Notes under the pieces: generated by a model | Told to the model about the DNA's origin: nothing | Databases searched by the model: none | The model's input: the letters and a program-made list of their open reading frames with translations, nothing else | Made by a program: the position numbers and the translations under genes | DNA from: Bacteroidetes bacterium UBA1312 | GTDB lineage: Bacteria; Bacteroidota; Bacteroidia; Chitinophagales; Chitinophagaceae | DNA length: 42,944 bases | Direction: 5' to 3' | Assembly: GCA_002307135.1 (NCBI GenBank) | Contig: DBTQ01000008.1 | Location: forward strand, 1 to 42,944 | In this document: positions 8,641 to 16,781 of the stretch, piece by piece | Position numbering within the stretch: the first letter of the stretch is position 1 | Layout of the letters: each line of letters begins with the position of its first letter

Positions 8641-9751
8641 CTAGTGTTTGTTTTTCTTCTTTAGCTCATCAATCTCTTTCTGTTGCGCAATAACATATTG
8701 GGTGAGTTCTTCTACTTTTTGCAATAATTTTGCTTGCATTTGTCCAACATCCACACCTTCATTCATTACTTGTGAGGTGGTAGGTATTTCTGGTAAATGT
8801 TTCTCTGTGGCTATGTAATTTTCCAAATCTTTCAATGGCATAAGTTTATAGTCTTTATCAAACACATAATCTGCCCACTCTACCGAACCTTTTACAGCTA
8901 TTCGTACACGCTCAGTAAGGATGCCCTTTTCTACAAACAATTTATAGTTATTGGAGCTATAATCGATGCTACCCGGCAGGCTACCAGAGCCCCATCCGCC
9001 TATTACATGGTCACCAATTACCACTTTGCCATTTCCTGTTACCATCATTTTGCCATTTTGCATCACATCTACATCTAATAACGAACCCGTGCTTGCACCG
9101 GTATTGGGTTTTACCGAAAAAATAAGATTGCCTTCCAGGTCTCCGTAAATTATATCCCCACCATTACGTACACCATCACTGGTATATGGCCATTGCGTAC
9201 CAGTAACCACATTGTCTTTTGACAAGTTAAATCCAAGATAACCTGTACCGGACAAACCCGCGCCCCCATAAGCCGCTCCTATGGTAGCAGAAACATTCTG
9301 ACCGGATCGGGCGCTTATATCTCCATTGAGCGTTTCAAACACACCCGATTTATTCATGCGGAATTTTATATTGTTATTCACTGCCGCGTCGGTAATAGTG
9401 CCGGAGCTGGTACCTTTTGATGGTTTTAATGAAAAAGACAGAGACCCGGAAGTATTAACCATGACAATGCCATCGTTGCCTGCTCCACAACTAAGATATG
9501 CCCACAATCCTGTATTTTCCCTTCTCAGATTGATGCCCACATAGCCGCTTCCGTACAGCGGAGCCGGACCTCCTGCGTCTCCTAACGTTACTCTGGAGCA
9601 TTGACCATCGTTTGCCGTGGCATTGACGTTAGTAGTTGTTGTCCATGATCCGGAAGTCCATGTTTGAGCGGGTTGCGGTTTCTATAAGCGCTGTTGATAG
9701 TATGCAGATTGCAGATGCCTTTACGCAAAGGCGGGTTAGTAATTTTTTCAT
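8641..9751 (-). pseudogene. Exported tail-fibre-like repeat protein with a frameshift in its signal region
   Basis: The start ATG 9751 gives a signal-like sequence MKKLLTRLCVKASAICILST, but this frame stops soon after. Removing one base near 9680-9690 joins it to KPQPAQTWTSGSW (a plausible AQ cleavage site) and the long frame down to TAG 8641. The whole length is 370 codons plus one base. The body has two related blocks (SGYVGINLRRENTG and TGYLGFNLSKDNVV, each followed by a GxLxFSxKP segment). The end, WADYVFDKDYKLMPLKDLEN then EKHLPEIPT and a coiled coil, is the C-terminal module common in Bacteroidota tail-fibre-like surface proteins. ATG 9751 overlaps the upstream membrane gene stop (ATGA), implying coupled translation. 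Confidence 0.7.
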
Positions 9752-11114
9752 TGTAGTTTGTTTTTAAGTTTTAAATAAAATTGGTTGAAAGCTTTATAAA
9801 TAACAATAGAGTTGAATAATGGAATCAGCCAAAATACTCTTGAATTAAATCGACTGTTGATTGAAGATAAAAGAGCTGTTACGTACGAGTTTAAAAAAAT
9901 ACAAGTACAAAAAATGATCAAAATGATAACGATTTCTTTTTTGTTTTCTCCACAAAAGGAAAACAAAAACAAAGCCATAATGCTACTAAGTATAAGGATA
10001 ATGTAAAAAAGGTTGTTGAGGAAGGGGATATTGAAGGTTTTATCGTTCATCCGAGAAGCGAATAATTGATTGAGTTCGTGTGGGAAGTATTGTTTTACTG
10101 CTTCATAGGGTGCTGTGCCTGCGTCAAACTTTGCCCAAGGCAGGGAGTAGCTGCCATCTATTTCATACAGAGCCAATTGCCGTGCGGTGCCTTCTATACT
10201 TTTATAGGCTATGAGCGGATAATATTTGGGGCGGGAAAAAATATCAGCTATAATGGTATTGTATTCTGTTTTGTTGGCCGCCCAGCCCCCTGTTTTTTGT
10301 AGTGGGCTATTGGCATCCCAATGAAAATTAAAAGCTACAGGAGGTAAGCTGTCTTTGTAGGGGCAAATTTTATAGTTGTGTAGGGGGCAGGCCTTTTCCA
10401 AATATATTTTGAGTATGCCGCTTTCTACCAGTTTCCCCATTACAAATACGTGGGTAGAGGTACTACCGGTAAAGCCATTGCCCCCTATCCAATTGCTTGT
10501 GCACAAAGATAGCCAGGCAGAGCCGCCAATGCCAACTAATACGATTGCTTTTCGTACAAAAGGTTTGACCACTTTTACAAATAAGGAAAGCAGTAGTACC
10601 GCAAGGGCGAAGAGCGTGAGCACAACATAGTTGGAGTTGTGCACCAGCACAGAAATAAACAATATAACCACCAATATAGCTTGTTCTTTTTTACTATTGG
10701 GGAAAAGTAAAAAACAACAGAGCCCCAGTATCATAATGGCTACAAAAATATCGGGCATCAATTGACTACTAAACCAACCGCCGAGCGTAAGGAAAGAAAC
10801 AAAAAGTACAAAGGCGAGTATATGTTTATTCGTAGCTGCGGGCAACATTTTCCGTAACAATTGTGTAAGCGTGTAGGATAGTATCAGGCATTGAGCAAAT
10901 ACAGTAAGCCATAATGATGCGCACCCAACGAAGTGAATCGGATAAACAGACCATAAAAAATAGGCCGATCTTGGGGTGCATGTAAGGTAAACCCGCTACT
11001 GATATAAGTACCCGAATCGGAGGTAACAATAGGAAAATTGTCGGATAGCGCAAAGAACATTAACACGAATGCACTCAGAAATAATGCTACAATTTGTTTT
11101 GTTTTTTGTTTCAT
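9748..11114 (-). pseudogene. GT-C-like polytopic membrane protein interrupted by a frameshift
   Basis: The N-terminal piece (from ATG 11114) has a first membrane helix followed by DNFPIVTSDSGTYISSGF, an acidic loop typical of GT-C-type proteins, and reads to FIRFTSLGAHH before a stop. Inserting one base near 10918-10925 restores the frame: ..FTSLG joins ASLWLTVFAQCLILSYTLTQ and then the 370-residue membrane part ending YLKLKNKLQ. With one added base the gene is exactly 456 codons. About eight to ten helices and a periplasmic segment (KACPLHNYKICPYKDSLPPV) are visible. It is the first gene of the minus-strand cluster. Intact relatives would transfer lipid-linked sugars; here the gene is either broken or misassembled. 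Confidence 0.7.
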
Positions 11115-11353
11115 AATATAGTGAAAGACAATTTCAATGATTAATTTTTGTATAATAATGGAGTTTGAATGCCGCCATAAAAGTATAATAAACTATCTCT
11201 TTCCCCTAAAAAAGTTTACAGGCGGTCGAGAAAAGCCCATGAACGGTAAAAATTGGGTTATTTTCTGCTAAAATGGAATACATGTATACACTGCCCTTGG
11301 ATTTTCTTATACCGTAATCTGCCCAAAGCAGACTAAAAAAATTCTAATCTAAT
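11115..11353. other. Intergenic region between divergent units
   Basis: AT-rich and non-coding. It must hold the promoter of the minus-strand cluster, but I found no convincing TAnnTTTG there. A small hairpin, TCTGC/GCAGA at 11318-11332, lies just upstream of the rpmH promoter. No DnaA boxes (TTATNCACA) were seen, so there is no sign of an origin despite the rpmH-rnpA context. Confidence 0.5.
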
Positions 11354-11384
11354 TTTGTATTTTTAATTATAAGTACTACCTTTG
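11354..11384 (+). promoter_or_regulatory. Consensus Bacteroidota promoter of rpmH-rnpA-yidD
   Basis: TTTG (11354-11357), exactly 19 bases, then TACCTTTG (11377-11384): a full match to TTTG-N19-TAnnTTTG. Transcription should start near 11390, giving a leader of about 55 bases before rpmH. Confidence 0.85.
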
Positions 11385-11445
11385 CAGTCCGAATTTAAAA
11401 AATCAACAAACATCGCTGCATAAGCTGTGTAAATAATAAAGCAAT

Positions 11446-11601
11446 ATGAAACGTACGTATCAACCAAGCCGCAAAAGCCGCAAAACTGTTCATGGGTTCC
11501 GTAAACGCATGGAGTCTGCCAACGGTCGTAAAGTATTAGCATCTCGTCGTGCGAAAGGACGTCATAAATTGACTGTTTCTGACGAAAGACGTTTGAAATA
11601 A
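11446..11601 (+). CDS. rpmH: 50S ribosomal protein L34
   Basis: A 51-residue, strongly basic protein beginning MKRTYQPSRKSRKTVHGFRK and ending KLTVSDERRLK. The start, length and the GFRKRM / NGRKVLASRRAKGR core are those of L34, a component of the large ribosomal subunit. It is followed by rnpA and yidD, the classic conserved order, and is preceded by a perfect-consensus promoter as expected for a highly expressed gene. Confidence 0.97.
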   Translation: MKRTYQPSRKSRKTVHGFRKRMESANGRKVLASRRAKGRHKLTVSDERRLK

Positions 11602-11620
11602 TTATTAAAAACTAGAAGCC

Positions 11621-12016
11621 ATCCGTCATACCTTCAAAGTACAGGAACGGCTAAAACGTGAGCAGCATATTAAAACGCTTTTCCATAATGGGAAAGCGTT
11701 TTCGTCATTTCCGCTTAAATGTATTTGGCTGCCAGTGACCCGCGACAACGAAATATCGCCGGTGCGATTTGCTGTATCTGTACCTAAAAAGAAAACACCT
11801 TTATCTGTTCATCGTCAGCGGATCAAACGTTTGATTAGGGAGGCCTGGAGGCTCAATAAACATTTGCTGTACAATGTATTGCCGGCAGAAATACAGTTGC
11901 ATGTGTTCTTTATGTTTACGAATAAAGGTTTGCCGGATTACTCCGAAATTGAAGCATCAATGCTCCATATCATTAATCAATTAATGCTGCAGGTACAATC
12001 GGATACAGATGCGTAA
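11621..12016 (+). CDS. rnpA: Ribonuclease P protein component (non-AUG start)
   Basis: The RNase P protein helps the RNA subunit cleave 5' leaders from pre-tRNA. The hallmark basic helix is HRQRIKRLIREAW, the counterpart of the RNR motif. The conserved N-terminus is also encoded in frame: RHTFKVQERLKREQHIKTLF, then NGKAFSSFPLKCIWL. However, no ATG, GTG or TTG exists between the upstream stop (11606) and GTG 11735, and starting at 11735 would remove about 38 conserved residues. The best position for initiation is ATC 11621, 19 bases after rpmH, giving 131 residues, a normal RnpA length. Either AUC is used or the base is wrong in this assembly. The stop overlaps yidD by eight bases. Confidence 0.88.
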   Translation: MRHTFKVQERLKREQHIKTLFHNGKAFSSFPLKCIWLPVTRDNEISPVRFAVSVPKKKTPLSVHRQRIKRLIREAWRLNKHLLYNVLPAEIQLHVFFMFTNKGLPDYSEIEASMLHIINQLMLQVQSDTDA

Positions 12017-12230
12017 ATTGTTGTCGTTTCTTTTTATTGGTATTATTCGTTTCTACCAAAATACTATTTCACCATTTTTAGGTGCCAATTGTCGCTATAC
12101 ACCTACTTGCAGTGCTTATGGTGTAGCCGCCATTCAAAAATATGGACCATGGAAAGGTGGGAGAATGGCTATCAAACGAATTTTATCTTGTCATCCTTGG
12201 GGTAAAAGCGGCTATGATCCTGTTCCCTGA
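12009..12230 (+). CDS. yidD: Membrane protein insertion efficiency factor YidD
   Basis: A 73-residue protein with the family signature: an N-terminal amphipathic or hydrophobic stretch (FLFIGIIRFYQNTISPFLG), the Cys-rich core CRYTPTCSAYGVAAIQKYG, and the end RILSCHPWGKSGYDPVP. YidD assists insertion of inner-membrane proteins together with YidC. The start overlaps the rnpA stop, so the two are translationally coupled in the rpmH operon. A strong stem-loop follows. Confidence 0.96.
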   Translation: MRKLLSFLFIGIIRFYQNTISPFLGANCRYTPTCSAYGVAAIQKYGPWKGGRMAIKRILSCHPWGKSGYDPVP

Positions 12231-12260
12231 ATCATTAGTAAGATTTAAAAATATTGTACT

Positions 12261-12297
12261 AAAAAGCCAAACTTATTAATGATAAGTTTGGCTTTTT
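12261..12297. terminator. Bidirectional terminator between yidD and the mutase gene
   Basis: A perfect 16-bp stem (AAAAAGCCAAACTTAT and complement) with a 5-base loop. A and T tracts on both sides suit the two convergent genes. Confidence 0.9.
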
Positions 12298-12312
12298 AGT
12301 AAAGCGTATATC

Positions 12313-13707
12313 TTATTGTTTATTGATTTCTTCTCTAATATCTGCGATTATTTTATTTGCGATATTATTTGCAGTTGTTTCACTGCTGCTTTCCGCATAG
12401 ATACGTATGATCGGTTCAGTATTGGATGTACGTAAATGCACCCAATCTTTTTCGAATTCGATTTTCAAACCATCTTCGGTATTGATAGGTTGCGCAGCAT
12501 ATTTTTGCTGAATTGCCGCAAAAATTTTAGATACATCTAAACCTTCGGGTAATTCAATTTTATTTTTAGAAATAATATAGTGAGGGTAAGTATTACGTAA
12601 TGCGGAGCTACTTTTTCCGCTTTTTGCCAAATGGGTTAAGAATAAAGCAATACCTGCTAATGCATCACGACCATAATGTAGCTCGGGGCAAATAACACCG
12701 CCATTGCCTTCCCCTCCGATAACTGCATTGTGTGCTTTCATTTTTGTTACCACATTGACCTCTCCAACAGCACTTGGAAAATATTGTCCGCCGTGTTTTT
12801 CAGTTACATCACGCAGCGCACGTGTCGATGACATATTGGAAACAGTATTTCCCCTATTGTGGTAGCTCAGTACATAATCTGCAATAGCTACTAGAGTATA
12901 TTCTTCACCAAAGAGGCTGCCATCTTCATTGACAAAGCAAAGTCTATCTACATCAGGGTCAACAGCTATACCTAAATGCGCATTTTCTTTTTTTACTTTT
13001 GAGCAAAGTTCAATAAGATTTTCGGGTAATGGCTCAGGGTTGTGTGCGAAGTTTCCTGTAATCTCTTCGTTGATTACAATAATATTCTCGACACCCAATG
13101 CTCGCAATAATGCAGGTACGAATGTGGCACCAGTGGAATTAATTGCATCTACAACCACTTTGAAATTCTTTGCCTGAATGGCTTTTATGTCTACTAGAGG
13201 ATGTTCCAGCAGTACGTCAATATGTTTTTGCATATAGGCATCACTAATAGTTACTTTCCCCAGTTTATTAATTTCAGCAAACGACGGTGCTCCTTCTTCA
13301 GCAAAGTTAAGAACCCATGCTCCATCGGCTGCGCTGAGGAATTCTCCGTCTTCATTGAGCAATTTAAGTGCGTTCCATTCTTTAGAATTGTGGCTGGCTG
13401 TAAGAATAATACCACCTGCCGCCCCTTCCATTTTTACTGCCATTTCTACAGTAGGGGTAGTGCTCAGTCCTAAGTCAATTACATCAAAACCACAATTTTG
13501 TAAAGTAGGCACTACTAAATTACGAACCATTTCACCAGATATGCGGCCATCTCTACCTAAGACTATTTTCTTGTTTTTATCATTTCGCTGTAGTAGCCAA
13601 TTGGCGTAAGCTGTTGTGAATTTTACTAGATCAATTGGCGTAAGACCTTCACCAGGCTTACCTCCTATTGTTCCCCTAATACCTGAAATCGATTTAATAA
13701 GTGCCAT
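12313..13707 (-). CDS. glmM: Phosphoglucosamine mutase / phosphohexomutase
   Basis: A 464-residue alpha-D-phosphohexomutase. The phosphoserine loop is TASHNSKEWNALK with Ser105, the metal-binding loop is DPDVDR at 250-255, the sugar-specificity loop is GGEGNGG at 331-337, and the phosphate-binding loop is RTSNTEPIIRIYAES near the C-terminus. It interconverts hexose 6- and 1-phosphates. In Bacteroidota this family, with GEGNGG and about 460 residues, is usually assigned to GlmM, making glucosamine-1-phosphate for UDP-GlcNAc, peptidoglycan and LPS. A phosphomannomutase activity cannot be excluded by sequence alone. It is transcribed divergently from the PadR gene; TACCTTCG at 13748-13755 (minus) could be part of its promoter. 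Confidence 0.88.
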   Translation of the reverse strand: MALIKSISGIRGTIGGKPGEGLTPIDLVKFTTAYANWLLQRNDKNKKIVLGRDGRISGEMVRNLVVPTLQNCGFDVIDLGLSTTPTVEMAVKMEGAAGGIILTASHNSKEWNALKLLNEDGEFLSAADGAWVLNFAEEGAPSFAEINKLGKVTISDAYMQKHIDVLLEHPLVDIKAIQAKNFKVVVDAINSTGATFVPALLRALGVENIIVINEEITGNFAHNPEPLPENLIELCSKVKKENAHLGIAVDPDVDRLCFVNEDGSLFGEEYTLVAIADYVLSYHNRGNTVSNMSSTRALRDVTEKHGGQYFPSAVGEVNVVTKMKAHNAVIGGEGNGGVICPELHYGRDALAGIALFLTHLAKSGKSSSALRNTYPHYIISKNKIELPEGLDVSKIFAAIQQKYAAQPINTEDGLKIEFEKDWVHLRTSNTEPIIRIYAESSSETTANNIANKIIADIREEINKQ

Positions 13708-13812
13708 ATTTTATGCTCGAAGATTGACTGTTGATAATTAAGAAAGCGAAGGTAAGTTTTATGTATAGGAAAGCTCCAATGCACCACGTGAAAATTATTT
13801 TTTCAAAAAAAC

Positions 13813-13835
13813 AGTACTATGTATTGCATAATACT
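13813..13835. promoter_or_regulatory. 23-bp imperfect palindrome, candidate PadR operator
   Basis: AGTACTATGTA then a central T then TGCATAATACT: nine of eleven half-site positions pair. It covers the -33 element of the PadR promoter, ideal for autorepression, and contains the ATGTAT/ATAAT-type half-sites seen in PadR operators. Confidence 0.5.
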
Positions 13836-13853
13836 AAGTAATGACTACCTTTG
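13823..13853 (+). promoter_or_regulatory. Promoter of the padR-pspC operon
   Basis: ATTG (13823-13826), 19 bases, TACCTTTG (13846-13853): one mismatch from the Bacteroidota consensus. Transcription would start near 13859, leaving a leader of about 80 bases. Confidence 0.7.
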
Positions 13854-13937
13854 TGTTTCAAATTTGAATAATGAAAGCTAATTTTTTATTTTTTAAACAA
13901 GCTATAGTGTCATTTTAACACGATTCAATTATTAAAT

Positions 13938-14264
13938 ATGAATATCGATAACACACAAAGCCAAATGAAAAAAGGAGTTTTGGAATTTTGTATTTTGTCT
14001 ATTATCAAACAGGGTGAAGCGTATCCGTCAGACATAATAGAAAAGATGAAGGCTGCCAATTTCCAACTTTTTGAGGGTACACTTTATCCGTTACTTACCC
14101 GGCTCAAAAATGCCGAATTGCTTTCCTATCGTTGGGTAGAAAGTAGTTCTGGCCCGCCCCGGAAATATTTTACACTCACAGAAAAAGGGCATACTTTTTA
14201 TAAAGAGCTGGAGAATACCTGGACAGAGTTAACTAATGCTGTACATGCAGTAATACAACACTAA
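13938..14264 (+). CDS. PadR-family transcriptional regulator
   Basis: A 108-residue winged-helix protein. It shows the PadR pattern: KKGVLEFCILSIIKQGEAYP (helix 1-2), then a recognition helix and wing with FEGTLYPLLTRLKNAELLSY and GPPRKYFTLTEKG. The C-terminal helix (FYKELENTWTELTNAVHAVI) is the dimerisation helix of the short PadR-s2 type. It lies 29 bases before the PspC/GIN gene, a pairing seen repeatedly in Bacteroidota, so it probably controls its own operon. The palindrome on its promoter supports autoregulation. The signal it senses is unknown. Confidence 0.93.
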   Translation: MNIDNTQSQMKKGVLEFCILSIIKQGEAYPSDIIEKMKAANFQLFEGTLYPLLTRLKNAELLSYRWVESSSGPPRKYFTLTEKGHTFYKELENTWTELTNAVHAVIQH

Positions 14265-14293
14265 ACATTCTTTTCAATACTAAATTTTACATA

Positions 14294-16711
14294 ATGAAAA
14301 AGGTCATCAATATAAATTTTCAAGGACGCATTATTCCTATAGAAGAGAATGCTTTTGAATTATTGAAACAATACATTGAAAGTCTTCGTCGTTATTTTTC
14401 ATCTGAGGACGGTCGTGATGAAATAATCAATGATATAGAGAATCGTATTGCCGAATTATTTAGCGAACGACTGGCGCATGGCACGCATTGTATTACCGAT
14501 GAAGATACGCTTGCCGTAATAAAGACAATTGGCAGGCCTGAAGATTTTGAAGAATCTGCATCTAATACAAATCCGCAAGAACAGAATAGTGCTGCTTTTT
14601 CTGAGCCCAATAACCAACATCGTGGTAAGTTTTACAGAAATGCAGATGACAAATTGTTGGGAGGAGTATGTAGCGGACTTGCTAATTATCTAAAGGTGGA
14701 CCCTGTGCTTGTTCGTATTGCATTTGTATTGTTGATAGCGGCATTATTTTGGGTATATATTTTATTGTGGTTAATTGTACCATCCAAATCTTTGGCTACA
14801 AACATCACCAAACGTTTTTATCGTAATCCGGATGCTAAAATTATTGGCGGTGTTTGTGGTGGGTTGGCGGCCTACTTTGATGTAGAGATATGGATACCTC
14901 GTTTAATTTTTGCATTGCCATTTTTCTCGGCTATAATATCAAGTTCATTCAATAGTATTTTTTGGCAATGGCACTCCAATAGTTTTCATTTTATATCGGG
15001 CTCATTAGGCGGCACCCTGTTTCTCAGTTATATTATTTTATGGATAGCGGTACCAATGGCTAAATCGGCTTCTGATTTGTTGGAGATGAAGGGTGAGAAG
15101 ATTGATATTAATTCAATCCGTGATACGGTAAAGGATAACTTCACTCAATTTCAATCGAAGGCAGAAGATTTTGGCGCAGAAGTACGAGCATCGGCAAACC
15201 GAATGGTAACTAGCAAAGATAGTGGTTTCGTGCAATTTTTGAAATTTGGATTTAAGGGGATCTTCTTTTTTGTTGCCGGTATTGTTGCATTGAGTTTACT
15301 CGCAGTTTTTATTGCCTTTGCTTTTGGTGGAATGGCTGTTTTCCCTTTAAAAAATCTATTACTGAATGGTGCTTTGCAAAATGCGTTGGCCTGGAGTACG
15401 CTTATCCTATTTATTGGGGTTCCAATTATTGCTATTATTACTTGGCTTATTCGTCGTATCGCTGGTATTCGCACCAACAAACATTATCTGGCTTCCGTAT
15501 TTGGTTTCCTGTTTTTTGCTGGTTTCATTAGTGCATTATGGCTATTTGCATTGTTGCGTAATGATTTTAAAAGAGTATATGAAAAAGAAGAACTTGTAAC
15601 AATTACACAACCGATATCCGGTAAATTGAAAATAACGGTTGGTGATGCATTGCTTCACGCACACATGTCTGGTCATTTTTGGAATAGAGGTACCAATGAT
15701 GAATCGTGGATTTATAATATTGATGGTGATACGATAAAGATGGAAAACGTAAAGGTGGAAGTTGAGCAAAGCCCGGACTCATTGTATCATATATATACCG
15801 TGAAAAGCAGTAGGGGCGTATCTGACAATCAGGCACAACAATTAGTAGCACATATCAACTTTGATGTGACGCAACAAGGAGACCAAATTATATTACCTAA
15901 AGGGTTGTCCGTTAGTAAAGACGATCATTATCGTAATCAACAGGTACTTGTAGTGGTAGGGGTACCCTTGGGGAAGCAAATTGAATTCGACAAAGGGTTA
16001 GAGCGCTTTACTTGGGTAGATTTTAGAATTATGGGATCCGGAATAAATTTCAGGCAAGATGATTTCGATGAGTGGGAGTTTAATACGGCATATAAAATGA
16101 CTCCTGAAGGATTAGAAGATAAGGATGGTAATAAAAATAACGAGGTTACAAATGCAGGTAAAAGAAGTCTTAATATATTCTCACAGATTGTTTCAGATGC
16201 ATCTGTAAAAGTTATATTACACGCTAGTACTACTAATTATGTGGTTGTAAATGCATCATTGGATGTTGCTCGGCTAATAGAAACGTCGGTACATAATGGT
16301 ATATTGACCATTGACGAAGAGGGTGATTACTCAATTGATAAACCAGTTATTGTGGATGTTTATAGTCCTCGCTATGAATCGATTGAATTAAGTGGGTCTG
16401 GTGATATTATAACTAACGAAACGCTGCCCATGTCAAATAATGTTGTTGTCAATTTGAACGGTTCGGGAAACATCACACTATTGGGTAAATGCGAAGATTT
16501 AAAAGTAAACCTAGGTGGTTCCGGTAATATTGATTTGAAAAAAATAGCTTGTGCCAGAGCCAATATCGAACTTTCGGGTTCTGGTAATATTGATCTTAAT
16601 GTCAAGGAAAAATTGCAAGGCGATTTAAGTGGCAGTGGTAATATCAGTAATTCCGGTAAAGCAAAATCTGAGCTTAATGTTTCGGGGTCAGGTCGTATTA
16701 TCCAGTTATAA
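14294..16711 (+). CDS. PspC-domain membrane protein with C-terminal GIN (DUF2807) domain
   Basis: An 805-residue protein in four parts. Residues 1-105 are cytoplasmic (MKKVININFQGRIIPIEENA, IINDIENRIAELF). Two PspC modules follow at about 110-165 (FYRNADDKLLGGVCSGLANY) and about 175-260 (FYRNPDAKIIGGVCGGLAAY), each with a membrane helix ending in a WLIVPS/WIAVPM motif. About three more helices come at 320-420. The exported C-terminal half ends in a GIN/DUF2807 beta-solenoid with repeated SGSGNI units (about 690-805). PspC modules are linked to envelope stress sensing; the GIN domain is a putative adhesin or outer-surface domain. It is cotranscribed with PadR, so likely an envelope-stress component. 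Confidence 0.88.
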   Translation: MKKVININFQGRIIPIEENAFELLKQYIESLRRYFSSEDGRDEIINDIENRIAELFSERLAHGTHCITDEDTLAVIKTIGRPEDFEESASNTNPQEQNSAAFSEPNNQHRGKFYRNADDKLLGGVCSGLANYLKVDPVLVRIAFVLLIAALFWVYILLWLIVPSKSLATNITKRFYRNPDAKIIGGVCGGLAAYFDVEIWIPRLIFALPFFSAIISSSFNSIFWQWHSNSFHFISGSLGGTLFLSYIILWIAVPMAKSASDLLEMKGEKIDINSIRDTVKDNFTQFQSKAEDFGAEVRASANRMVTSKDSGFVQFLKFGFKGIFFFVAGIVALSLLAVFIAFAFGGMAVFPLKNLLLNGALQNALAWSTLILFIGVPIIAIITWLIRRIAGIRTNKHYLASVFGFLFFAGFISALWLFALLRNDFKRVYEKEELVTITQPISGKLKITVGDALLHAHMSGHFWNRGTNDESWIYNIDGDTIKMENVKVEVEQSPDSLYHIYTVKSSRGVSDNQAQQLVAHINFDVTQQGDQIILPKGLSVSKDDHYRNQQVLVVVGVPLGKQIEFDKGLERFTWVDFRIMGSGINFRQDDFDEWEFNTAYKMTPEGLEDKDGNKNNEVTNAGKRSLNIFSQIVSDASVKVILHASTTNYVVVNASLDVARLIETSVHNGILTIDEEGDYSIDKPVIVDVYSPRYESIELSGSGDIITNETLPMSNNVVVNLNGSGNITLLGKCEDLKVNLGGSGNIDLKKIACARANIELSGSGNIDLNVKEKLQGDLSGSGNISNSGKAKSELNVSGSGRIIQL

Positions 16712-16723
16712 ATGGTCGGTTTC

Positions 16724-16775
16724 AAAACATAAAAATGTCGCTAGAAATGCATTTCTAGCGACATTTTTATGTTTT
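16724..16775. terminator. Perfect 52-bp palindrome, bidirectional terminator
   Basis: Two 26-base arms are exact reverse complements with no spacer (centre ATGCAT at 16747-16752). It sits between the convergent PspC/GIN gene and the M28 peptidase gene, with A/T-rich outer arms supplying T tracts in both directions. Confidence 0.9.
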
Positions 16776-16781
16776 GAATTA

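Noticed and set aside
8641..9751. Phage or prophage origin of the tail-fibre-like protein
   Set aside because: No capsid, terminase, integrase or other phage genes nearby; this C-terminal module is common on chromosomal proteins of Bacteroidota.
10826..11053. Third overlapping ORF at the break of the GT-C-like gene
   Set aside because: It shares no membrane-protein continuity; the repaired frame uses the other two frames.
11115..11445. Possible replication origin near rpmH-rnpA
   Set aside because: No DnaA boxes and no dnaA or other origin genes nearby; rpmH-rnpA-yidD alone is not evidence in this phylum.
16388..16708. Repeated SGSGNI-coding units as possible DNA repeat array
   Set aside because: Explained by the GIN/DUF2807 beta-solenoid at protein level; the DNA copies are diverged.
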